Below, one piece after another: positions 7,622-15,818 of a DNA stretch of 50,118 nucleotides. The first letter of the stretch is position 1. Each line of letters opens with the position of its first letter. A program made the translations under genes and the position numbers. Below the pieces are notes generated by a model. The model did no database searches. It saw nothing but the letters and a program-made list of their open reading frames with translations, and was not told the origin of the DNA. Where the stretch lies: positions 1-50,118 of the forward strand of contig JANXQO010000071.1 of NCBI GenBank assembly GCA_025353485.1. Direction: 5' to 3'. The DNA comes from Chitinophagales bacterium (lineage in GTDB: Bacteria > Bacteroidota > Bacteroidia > Chitinophagales > Chitinophagaceae).

Positions 7622-9910
7622 TTAGCGGGCCTTAAATAGTTTATTCTGAACTATCGTATTATTGAAAGTTGTTCTTAATATATATATACCGGTGAGAAGC
7701 CTTTCTATTCCAAAAAGAATATATTGTGAATTTCCCTTATTAAGATACACAGTTTTTTTGCTTACAGTTTTTCCAAATAAATCGCATAGATTAAATTCTA
7801 CATTTCCATCTTCAGGTAAAAAAATACCTATTTTCAAATTTGCTTTGAATGGGTTAACTATAGAGACTTTGAACCGGGCAGCCTTGTTGTACAGTATAAT
7901 TATTTTTGAATACTTGTCTTTATCATATGATTTGCTTTTAAGCGTCAACCTGTAATATGCCAATGAAGAAATATTGTCTGGGTCAATAAAATTATAGCTT
8001 GCCCCATTAATATCATTAGCTGCTGCAACTGTACCTGCCTTTGAGAAAGTTATTCCATCAATACTTCTTTCTACTTCATACTCTTTCAGATTTTCTTCAT
8101 TTTGAGAAGTCCACCTCAAAAGTGCTTTGTCATTGATTATATTTCCATAAAAACTGAGCAATGCAGCATTAAGTATTTTACAGTTTACATTATATACTTT
8201 TATAAGTACTTTCTGGCTGTTGTTTACAGCGCAATTCACACTGCTTAAATTAGGAAAAGTAGTAGCAACTTTAAGCCGGTAATATTTTCCGCTATCAGCA
8301 GCTGCTGAAGTAAACAAAGTATCTACAACATATACCCACATACCATTTTGCAAAACCGGTACCCTTGTACCACACACCCCTGTACTGGCCCACGTAATTC
8401 CATCATTGCTTTTTTCCCAGCACCAATTTCCATAGTTGTTGTAACTACTTTTTACAGTATCACTTAATGCCACATGAAATCCTGTACATGTAGAAACCGA
8501 ATCATTTGGATTCATAATAAGATTAGGATAACAGGTAGCCAGTTCTAAATCATCAAGCACCCAGTCATTTCCACCTCCGCCGGCAGCATTGTTTTTAATT
8601 GTGATCCTAAATTGTGATTCTGCAGGTCCGGTTTTATATATGAATCCTCTTTTTACCCAGGTCTTGCTATAATTTATTGTACCGGTAGTAAAATAATCAA
8701 TATCGTTTATACTATATGCAAGATTAGGCAACACACCAGGTGTGTATGATTGAACGCTGTTAGAATCTATACCGCATTTGCCGCAAATATTCCTTACCCA
8801 TGCTGAGAACTCATAGTAAGTATTAGGACATACATTTTTTATAGTATCACGGTATGCTTCTCCGGTAGGATATGCTGCATTCACTACCAGCATGTATCCC
8901 CCCGTTTGTCCGAGAGGTGTTGGAGGATTTCCGGCAACAGGATCAATGGCTCCGGTATGATCTCCGATGATATCCCAGAATCCATTAAATACACGGGATG
9001 GGTTTGCGGTTGGTGCATAAGGGCCGGCATTATTTGTGGTTCCGTCGGCACTAGTATTGTTTGCTATTGAGAATTGATCATCCAAAGGTGCATTAGGCCC
9101 TATGTTTACCTTTGTATATCCCGGTACAATTGATGCCTGGGCCCGGTTTTGGGTATTACCGGTTTTAAATGAACCATCGGCTGTAAAACTGGCGCTTGAG
9201 AAATTGCTGCAAAGCGCCTGGTTTTTAATAATTTTAATACCGGGATAGTTAAACCGGAAATTTCTTTTTACACCTGATGTGTCTAAATAAAAATTACCTG
9301 TAAGACGTATGGTATCCCCTAAAGTGGCTGTTACCAAAAGCTGGTACGCAACAATAAATAAAGTTGTTCCATAAAACATTGGGACAGTTCCTGGTGTTAC
9401 GGTTCCTCCACCTGTAGTAACACCAAAATTTGCAATACCTGAATTAGGGTTTACGGCACCGGTACCAAGATTTACCCGCACTCTGGGTATACCACCACTA
9501 ATGTCATATAATCCTCTATCATCCAGTGCAGCATTGGTATAAGGTCCACGAAATAAAATTCTTTCGTTTGTTATAAGCTTAATTGAATTATTTATGTATT
9601 GTGTTCCGGTGCGAATGGTATCTATGTAATAAAAATTGTTCGTAATTGCGTTTACTTTTACAAGGGCATGCACTTCAATGGTATCTCCCGGCTCAAGTGT
9701 ACCCCCCCCGTTATTTCGGGTAAGATTGATATAGCTATAGCTAAACTGAAGCTTTTGCGAAAAAATATTTTGGGATAAAAATTGAGAAAAAACTATAATT
9801 ATGGCGATGAGTGCAAATACATTCCATTTACAATCTCGAAATTTTTCTATAGAATAATTTTTAGTTATAAAAAATACATCTATGTTTCTTCCAGGGTAAA
9901 ATTTCTTCAC
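7622..9910 (-). CDS. Large secreted surface protein with T9SS C-terminal sorting domain, 762 aa
   Basis: The GTG start gives an unusually long N-terminal tail, then a signal-type helix at about residues 30-52 (NVFALIAIIIVFSQFLSQ). The body is Gly/Asn/Thr-rich beta structure. It includes a region typical of Bacteroidota carbohydrate-binding or jelly-roll modules (VCPNTYYEFSAWVRNICGKC ... NDWVLDDLELATC). A fibronectin-like stretch LRWTSQNEENLKEYEVERS follows. The last about 80 residues (VSIVNPFKANLKIGIF ... GIYILRTTF) look like a type A type IX secretion signal. It is probably a cell-surface adhesin-like protein. Transcribed alone; no enzyme motif seen. Confidence 0.75.
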   Translation of the reverse strand: MKKFYPGRNIDVFFITKNYSIEKFRDCKWNVFALIAIIIVFSQFLSQNIFSQKLQFSYSYINLTRNNGGGTLEPGDTIEVHALVKVNAITNNFYYIDTIRTGTQYINNSIKLITNERILFRGPYTNAALDDRGLYDISGGIPRVRVNLGTGAVNPNSGIANFGVTTGGGTVTPGTVPMFYGTTLFIVAYQLLVTATLGDTIRLTGNFYLDTSGVKRNFRFNYPGIKIIKNQALCSNFSSASFTADGSFKTGNTQNRAQASIVPGYTKVNIGPNAPLDDQFSIANNTSADGTTNNAGPYAPTANPSRVFNGFWDIIGDHTGAIDPVAGNPPTPLGQTGGYMLVVNAAYPTGEAYRDTIKNVCPNTYYEFSAWVRNICGKCGIDSNSVQSYTPGVLPNLAYSINDIDYFTTGTINYSKTWVKRGFIYKTGPAESQFRITIKNNAAGGGGNDWVLDDLELATCYPNLIMNPNDSVSTCTGFHVALSDTVKSSYNNYGNWCWEKSNDGITWASTGVCGTRVPVLQNGMWVYVVDTLFTSAAADSGKYYRLKVATTFPNLSSVNCAVNNSQKVLIKVYNVNCKILNAALLSFYGNIINDKALLRWTSQNEENLKEYEVERSIDGITFSKAGTVAAANDINGASYNFIDPDNISSLAYYRLTLKSKSYDKDKYSKIIILYNKAARFKVSIVNPFKANLKIGIFLPEDGNVEFNLCDLFGKTVSKKTVYLNKGNSQYILFGIERLLTGIYILRTTFNNTIVQNKLFKAR

Positions 9911-10123
9911 ATTACTTGGTTTGCATGTTAATTGAATATTCGGATAGATTCAATTTAATAAACGTTCTATAGCCTTATTTATTTTACGTATTTGCTCTCA
10001 ATAAAGACAGTAGTTCAATCAGTATGTTTTACCTGTAAAATAACTTTATACAATTTTTCGTTTGTTTCAATATTACCGTGCGCTACCCTGCCTTTTTCTT
10101 TGAAATACTAAAAATCAAATCCC

Positions 10124-11797
10124 ATGAAAAAGTTGATATGTCACGGAATATCCCAGTTAATTTTTTTCACTTTTGTTAACCTGGTATTTGCACAGAATGA
10201 ACCCTTCAGCATGCGTGTTGTAAATCCGGGTTATCAATTAAATTCAGGTTGGGAACTCACCTGGGGCCCGGATGATTCATTATGGGTAACTGAAAACTTT
10301 GCTTATAAAGTTGACAGAATAAATCCTGCTGATGGTGGCAAAACGCTGTTGCTGGATTTAAGTGGTGCAAAAGATTTTACCAATCCTCCAAAATGGCCCC
10401 AGGGCGGACTTATGGGCATGGCTCTTCATCCCACAATGTATAGTGAATGGCCAAACCCATCCAAACCATGGATATACTTAGCTTATGTGTTTCATTATGC
10501 AGGTTCAACCGGATGCTCCGATGGTAGCGGAGCCTGTAATTTTAATACAAAAATTGTTCGGTACGATTATAACCGTTCCACACATTCTCTTAGTAATCAA
10601 AAAATAATTATACAAACCTTAAATGGTAGCAATGATCACAATTCAGGCAGGCTAACTATAGGAAATATAGGCGGTACTTCTTACCTTTTTTATACAATAG
10701 GCGACATGGGTGCAGGCCAATTCAATAATATTAGCCGCACTAATAACGCACAATCAAGAGATGTTCTTGAAGGTAAAGTCCTGCGCTTTAATCTTGAACC
10801 CGATGGCGATGTAAGTGCAACGGATCAATGGATACCCAATGATAATCCATACACAGATGCAGGTTCAAAAGTTACTGCAGTATGGAGTTGGGGACATAGA
10901 AACCCACAGGGAATTGCCTTTGGCACTAACGGAATGCTGTACAGTTGCGAACACCAGGATAAAAGCGATGATGAAATAAATATTATTGAAAATGGCCGCA
11001 ATTATGGCTGGCCAAAACTATCAGGTTATTGTGATGGAAATTATAATGGTTTAAATCTTGCCAACCAACTTGTAGTGAGTGAACAAACGAACTGTGCAGC
11101 ATTAAATTCAAAGGATCCGATTTATACATTATTTACTGCCGCAGACCCTGCCTCTTTAGGAAGCGATTATTTAACCTGGCCAACAGTTGCTCCTTCCAGT
11201 ATAGAAGTTTATGAGAAAAATCTTATTCCAAACTGGAATCGCTCATTACTTGTTACATCATTAAAAGCGGGAAAAATATTCAGGTTGCATCTTAATGCAG
11301 CAGGAACAATGGTTACAGACACTTCAACGGTTCCTGTAATGCGCAACCAGGGGCGGTATCGTGATCTTTGTATTTCACCTGATGGATTAAAGATATATGT
11401 TGCCTGTGATATTTCAGGCCAAACCAGTGGCCCTACAGGATCTTTTAATGGTGGTGGAACCCCGCCCCCTAATGCCGGAAGAATTCTTGAATTTAGTTAT
11501 TTGGGTCCTGTCCTTTCGATTAATCCAAATTATATTCGCAACGTAACAGGAAATGCTTCTATAAAAGTTTTTCCTAATCCGGCAAGCAATATTTTGCAGG
11601 TTATAAGTATTCGCAATATTACCAAGCCACTTTATTATATGTTATATGATGCAGCTGGAAAATTGCTTTTAAGCGGTAAAAGCATAAATAATAATTTTAG
11701 TATCAATGTTGAAAAAATTGAAAAGGGAATTTACTTATTCAAACTATACAATGCTTATTACGTTAATTTAAAGACGGAAAGTATTGTAATTAATTAA
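10124..11797 (+). CDS. Secreted PQQ-type glucose/sorbosone dehydrogenase-like protein with T9SS tail, 557 aa
   Basis: The signal peptide (MKKLICHGISQLIFFTFVNLVFAQ) is followed by a six-bladed beta-propeller of the soluble quinoprotein glucose dehydrogenase type. Diagnostic segments are GWELTWGPDDSLWVTE near the start, GGLMGMALHP, GKVLRFNLEPDG, WGHRNPQGIAF, and EINIIENGRNYGWP, which line the PQQ/calcium pocket in the family. The last about 85 residues (SIKVFPNPASNILQV onwards) are a T9SS sorting tail. The likely role is oxidation of sugars at the cell surface; substrate unknown. It stands alone, and no PQQ synthesis genes are in the window. Confidence 0.82.
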   Translation: MKKLICHGISQLIFFTFVNLVFAQNEPFSMRVVNPGYQLNSGWELTWGPDDSLWVTENFAYKVDRINPADGGKTLLLDLSGAKDFTNPPKWPQGGLMGMALHPTMYSEWPNPSKPWIYLAYVFHYAGSTGCSDGSGACNFNTKIVRYDYNRSTHSLSNQKIIIQTLNGSNDHNSGRLTIGNIGGTSYLFYTIGDMGAGQFNNISRTNNAQSRDVLEGKVLRFNLEPDGDVSATDQWIPNDNPYTDAGSKVTAVWSWGHRNPQGIAFGTNGMLYSCEHQDKSDDEINIIENGRNYGWPKLSGYCDGNYNGLNLANQLVVSEQTNCAALNSKDPIYTLFTAADPASLGSDYLTWPTVAPSSIEVYEKNLIPNWNRSLLVTSLKAGKIFRLHLNAAGTMVTDTSTVPVMRNQGRYRDLCISPDGLKIYVACDISGQTSGPTGSFNGGGTPPPNAGRILEFSYLGPVLSINPNYIRNVTGNASIKVFPNPASNILQVISIRNITKPLYYMLYDAAGKLLLSGKSINNNFSINVEKIEKGIYLFKLYNAYYVNLKTESIVIN

Positions 11798-12022
11798 ACA
11801 GCTGAATTGCATTGGAGTTTGAAAATCTTTCTTCTGTTTGCCAATTGCTGAATTTAAAAAAAAGAATGCTTTATAAATATTTGCTACCTGGAATGCTAAT
11901 TCCATAACACTAATGAAGTTGGCCGGTGCACAACTATTTTCGATATCTGCTTAGAAATGGTATGTACAACATACAATAAAGTGCTAATTAAATTTTATAA
12001 CCCATTATCCATAAAAAAATAA

Positions 12023-12052
12023 TTGCCATTACAAATCCGTGTTTTATATTTA
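12023..12052 (+). promoter_or_regulatory. Candidate Bacteroidota promoter for the M13 peptidase gene
   Basis: TTG (12023-12025), 19 bases, then TATATTTA (12045-12052), one base off TAnnTTTG, about 20 bases before the ATG at 12072. The rest of the 274-base gap 11798-12071 shows no gene or strong repeat. Confidence 0.45.
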
Positions 12053-12071
12053 GTTTTCTAAAACATAGTGA

Positions 12072-14117
12072 ATGAAAATTTTTCTTTTCTTTCTTACCCC
12101 TTTTTTCTTTTTACAATCCTGTAAACTCAATAGCAATAATTCTGCTGAAAGTACAAAACCTGCCGCAGATGTGCTGGCAGTAAACATGGACACAACAATA
12201 AAAGCCGCTGAAGATTTTTTTATGTATGCCAATGGAGGCTGGATAAAAAAGAATGCTATCCCTGCTGAAGAAAGTTCATGGGGTATCGGTAATTTAGTGA
12301 TAGAAGAAAATTATAAACGACTTCGTGAAATAAGCGAAAAAGCAGTAAAAGAAAATGCTGCCAAAGGCTCTGCCAGTCAAAAGATCGGAGACTTTTGGGC
12401 TACCGCAATGGACAGTGCAAAAACTGAACAGGCAGGGTTAAAACCATTGCAGCCGTTGTTTGATAAGATCAATTCAATTACTGATGCATCGTCTTTAATA
12501 AATGTAGCAAATGAATTAAATAATATTGGTGTTGATGCTTTGTTTGGTGATTTTGTGCAGCAGGATGATAAGAACAGCGATGTAATGAGTTATAAATTAT
12601 GGCAGGGTGGTATTGGTTTGCCTGAAAGAGAATATTATTTTAAAACAGATTCTTCCACGGTAAATATCCGTGATCAATATGTAAAGCATATCGCAAAAAT
12701 GCTTGTTCTCCTGGGGCAGGATTCTGCTTCTGCCGCTAAAGCATCTTCAGAAATATTCTCTTTGGAAACTAAACTTGCAAAAGCATCCCGTAAAATTGAA
12801 GACCTTAGAGATCCTTATGCTAATTATCATAAAATGGCAATAAAAGATCTCTATAAACTTTCTTCAACAATTGACTGGAAAACATCTCTTGCCAACAGGG
12901 GAATAAAAAATGTAGATTCTGTTATTGTTGGCCAGCCCGAATTTTTTACAGCATTAGACGGGGTATTAAAAACAACACCTGTTGATGACTGGAAAAATTA
13001 TTTGCGTTTTAGAACTGTGAGAAATTTTGAAGAAGTTCTTCCGCAGGCTTTTGGTATGGAAGCATTTAATTTTAATAAATTATTAACCGGGGCAAAAGAG
13101 CGAAAACCACGCTGGAAAAGAGTTATACAAATGGAAGAAAACGAAATGGGTGAACTGTTAGGGCAATTATATGTAAAAGAATTTTTTAATGAGACAGCAA
13201 AAAAAAGGTATTCAGATCTTGTGGAATCTATTCGTGATGCCTACAAACAAAGAATAGAAAAACTTGCCTGGATGAGTGACAGTACAAAGCAAAAGGCCCT
13301 CATAAAATTAGCTGCCATAAAAAAGAAAGTTGGTTATCCTGATAAATGGAAAGATTTTTCAGCAATGGAAATCGGAACAGAAAGTTATCTGCAAAATGTT
13401 ATCAATGCAAACAAGTGGTGGCATGATTATTACCTTAATAAATTAGGAAAACCTGTAAACCGTGACGAATGGGATATGACACCGCAAACATATAATGCCT
13501 ATTATAATCCAGGCAATAATGAAATTGTTTTGCCTGCAGGAATTTTTACAGTGCCCGGCTATCGCGACGAAGATCTTGATGACGCCACAGTTTACGGTTA
13601 TTCTGGCGCATCTACTATTGGGCATGAAATTACGCATGGCTTTGATGACCAGGGAAGGCTATACGATGAGAAAGGAAATTTAAAAAACTGGTGGACAAAA
13701 AATGATTCTACAGAATTTACAAACAGGGCATTGATGATAATTAATCAATTCAATTTGTATGAGCCATTAACAGGAACAAAAATAAATGGCAAAGCAACAC
13801 AGGGAGAAAACATTGCAGACCTTGGCGGCATATTATTAGGCATAGATGCTTTTAAAAAAACTGAGCAATATAAAAAGAATGAAAAAATTGCCGGCCTCAC
13901 TCCCATGCAACGGTATTTTCTCGGATACGCCTTAGGATGGCTTGGACAAATAAGAGATGAAAGCTTAAAGAACCGTTTGATGACAGACGTACATTCTCCC
14001 GCTAAATACAGGGTTAATGGGCCTTTTACAGATGTTGATGAATTTTATACAACCTTTGGTATTAAACCCGGAGATAAAATGTTTGTGGCTGATAGTTTAC
14101 GTGTAAAAATTTGGTAG
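12072..14117 (+). CDS. pepO: M13 family zinc metallopeptidase (PepO/neprilysin-like) lipoprotein, 681 aa
   Basis: The leader MKIFLFFLTPFFFLQSC puts a lipobox Cys at residue 17. The N-terminal M13 domain starts at DTTIKAAEDFFMYANGGW. In the catalytic domain the substrate-binding NAYYNP (475-480), the zinc motif HEITH (518-522) and the third ligand in ENIAD (E579 to D583) are all intact. Length fits the family (about 670-700). It should cleave oligopeptides in the periplasm or at the outer membrane. It is followed after 46 bases by a PH-domain membrane protein, perhaps cotranscribed. Gene symbol by family resemblance. Confidence 0.92.
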   Translation: MKIFLFFLTPFFFLQSCKLNSNNSAESTKPAADVLAVNMDTTIKAAEDFFMYANGGWIKKNAIPAEESSWGIGNLVIEENYKRLREISEKAVKENAAKGSASQKIGDFWATAMDSAKTEQAGLKPLQPLFDKINSITDASSLINVANELNNIGVDALFGDFVQQDDKNSDVMSYKLWQGGIGLPEREYYFKTDSSTVNIRDQYVKHIAKMLVLLGQDSASAAKASSEIFSLETKLAKASRKIEDLRDPYANYHKMAIKDLYKLSSTIDWKTSLANRGIKNVDSVIVGQPEFFTALDGVLKTTPVDDWKNYLRFRTVRNFEEVLPQAFGMEAFNFNKLLTGAKERKPRWKRVIQMEENEMGELLGQLYVKEFFNETAKKRYSDLVESIRDAYKQRIEKLAWMSDSTKQKALIKLAAIKKKVGYPDKWKDFSAMEIGTESYLQNVINANKWWHDYYLNKLGKPVNRDEWDMTPQTYNAYYNPGNNEIVLPAGIFTVPGYRDEDLDDATVYGYSGASTIGHEITHGFDDQGRLYDEKGNLKNWWTKNDSTEFTNRALMIINQFNLYEPLTGTKINGKATQGENIADLGGILLGIDAFKKTEQYKKNEKIAGLTPMQRYFLGYALGWLGQIRDESLKNRLMTDVHSPAKYRVNGPFTDVDEFYTTFGIKPGDKMFVADSLRVKIW

Positions 14118-14163
14118 TGGCTCCGGTTAATGAACTTATCAAAACTAAATTAAAAATTTAATT

Positions 14164-14787
14164 ATGAGAACTGAATTAAAAAAAGACGAAAAGCTCCTGA
14201 TCATAATCAGGCATCACTGGTTAAAATTAATATTGCCGATATTTGCATGGATACTGCTTACTGTTTTATTATTTGTTTTTGTTCCGGTAAAAATAGCTTT
14301 GATCAGCGCTTTACTTACTGCCATCTACCCTCTTTATTTATTTTTTGAATGGAAAAATTGTATTTGGGCTGTTACCAGTATGAGAGTTGTAGACGAGGCA
14401 GGATTTTTTTCAAGGTATTCAAAAGAAAGTCCGCTGGATAAAATAAATAATGTAGAGTATGACCAAAGCCTTTGGGGACGCATGTTTGGATACGGCGATG
14501 TAGAAATACAAACAGCAGCAGAAATGGGAGATACAACTTATAAGATGATCCATTTTCCAAAGCTTTTAAAAGATACTATAACACATGCGCAGGAAGAATA
14601 TAAAATGGGTCAGGTAAAAAATCAGGCGCAGCAGCTTGCCAATGCAATAAAAGAAAGTATGCCCGTGGCTTCGCAAAATAACATTTCAGTTTCTGATGAA
14701 ATTGATAAGCTTTTTGTTCTTATGCAAAAAGGAGCAATAACGCAGGAAGAATATATCGTGCAAAAAAATAAGCTTTTAGGTACCTGA
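14164..14787 (+). CDS. PH-domain (YdbT/DUF304-type) membrane protein with SHOCT tail, 207 aa
   Basis: Two adjacent transmembrane helices (about residues 17-39 and 41-62: LKLILPIFAWILLTVLLFVF and IALISALLTAIYPLYLFF) precede a bacterial PH domain. SMRVVDEAGFFSRYSKESPL and NNVEYDQSLWGRMFGYGDVE are characteristic of that domain. The last about 30 residues, EIDKLFVLMQKGAITQEEYI, form a SHOCT motif common at C termini of such proteins. Function unknown; probably scaffolding in the inner membrane. It is 46 bases downstream of the M13 peptidase. Confidence 0.82.
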   Translation: MRTELKKDEKLLIIIRHHWLKLILPIFAWILLTVLLFVFVPVKIALISALLTAIYPLYLFFEWKNCIWAVTSMRVVDEAGFFSRYSKESPLDKINNVEYDQSLWGRMFGYGDVEIQTAAEMGDTTYKMIHFPKLLKDTITHAQEEYKMGQVKNQAQQLANAIKESMPVASQNNISVSDEIDKLFVLMQKGAITQEEYIVQKNKLLGT

Positions 14788-14801
14788 TATTACTATGTAT
14801 T

Positions 14802-15818
14802 TTAAAAATCATTTACAATTACACCGGTTCCATTTCCTTCAGCAAAAAAAAATTTGCCATTATTAAATTTTATTCCTTCGCCTACATCTTCGGCCAGGAG
14901 CAAAGGCCCGTCCATATCAACATAATCAAGCAAAGGCAACAAATGAGCAACGGCTGAAGTTCCTATAGAACTTTCATTCATGCTGCCAACCATAACCTTC
15001 ATATCAAGTTCTCTGGCTTTTGTTATCATTCTTCTTGCAGGTGTAATGCCACTGCATTTGGTAAGTTTTATATTTATACCATGAAAATGATTGTGACATT
15101 TCTCTACATCACTTTCTGCCACACAACTTTCATCAGCAAACAATGGCAATGGAGATCTCTCAAATAAAAATTTCATACCTTCCCAATCATCTTTTGCCAA
15201 CGGCTGTTCAATCAATTCAACCCCCAATTGTTTAAAGGCATTTATTTTTCGCAGGGCTTCATCAACATTCCAGGCTGCATTGGCATCTATTCTTATAACA
15301 GAAGATGTATGTTTTCTTAATTCAATAATTATTTCTACATCCTGTTCAGTTCCTAATTTAATTTTATAAATTGGCCAGGGTGTCTCTTTCATTTTATCCA
15401 CCATAATATCAATTGAATCTATCCCAATGGTAAAATCTGTTACCGGTATTTTTGAAATATCCAATCCCCATAGTTCATACAACTTCTTTCTTTTCATCTT
15501 TCCATAAAGATCCCAGCCTGCCATATCCAAAGCACAAACTAAAAATGAATTTTTTGGAAACAGGTGATGACAATAATGCCAAAACCTTTCAGGATCGGTG
15601 AAAGAAAATTTTTCAATAAAGACTTTTTTTGCTTCCAGGTCTTCAATCATTTTCTCAACAGGGATATTATAATAGCTTATAGCAGGCGCTTCGCCATAAC
15701 CTTTTATGCCAAAGTGTTCCAACTCCACTATTAATGTTGGCTGGTGTGTTTTTGTACCCCGAGAAATTGTAAATGGATGCTTAAAACGAAGATTGTATGA
15801 TCTGTATTTTATTTTCAT
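14802..15818 (-). CDS. L-Ala-D/L-Glu (dipeptide) epimerase, enolase superfamily, 338 aa
   Basis: The muconate-lactonizing subgroup of enolases. The catalytic KxK is K152-I-K154 in YKIKLG. Metal ligands are D178 (RIDAN), E204 (IEQP) and D229 (FADES), and the second catalytic Lys is K251 (NIKLTK). The C-terminal DMDGPLLLAED region is typical of dipeptide epimerases, which convert L-Ala-D-Glu from peptidoglycan to L-Ala-L-Glu for reuse. The exact dipeptide cannot be told from sequence alone. Its ATG overlaps the TGA of the upstream malQ gene (ATGA, 15815-15818), so the two are translationally coupled. Confidence 0.85.
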   Translation of the reverse strand: MKIKYRSYNLRFKHPFTISRGTKTHQPTLIVELEHFGIKGYGEAPAISYYNIPVEKMIEDLEAKKVFIEKFSFTDPERFWHYCHHLFPKNSFLVCALDMAGWDLYGKMKRKKLYELWGLDISKIPVTDFTIGIDSIDIMVDKMKETPWPIYKIKLGTEQDVEIIIELRKHTSSVIRIDANAAWNVDEALRKINAFKQLGVELIEQPLAKDDWEGMKFLFERSPLPLFADESCVAESDVEKCHNHFHGINIKLTKCSGITPARRMITKARELDMKVMVGSMNESSIGTSAVAHLLPLLDYVDMDGPLLLAEDVGEGIKFNNGKFFFAEGNGTGVIVNDF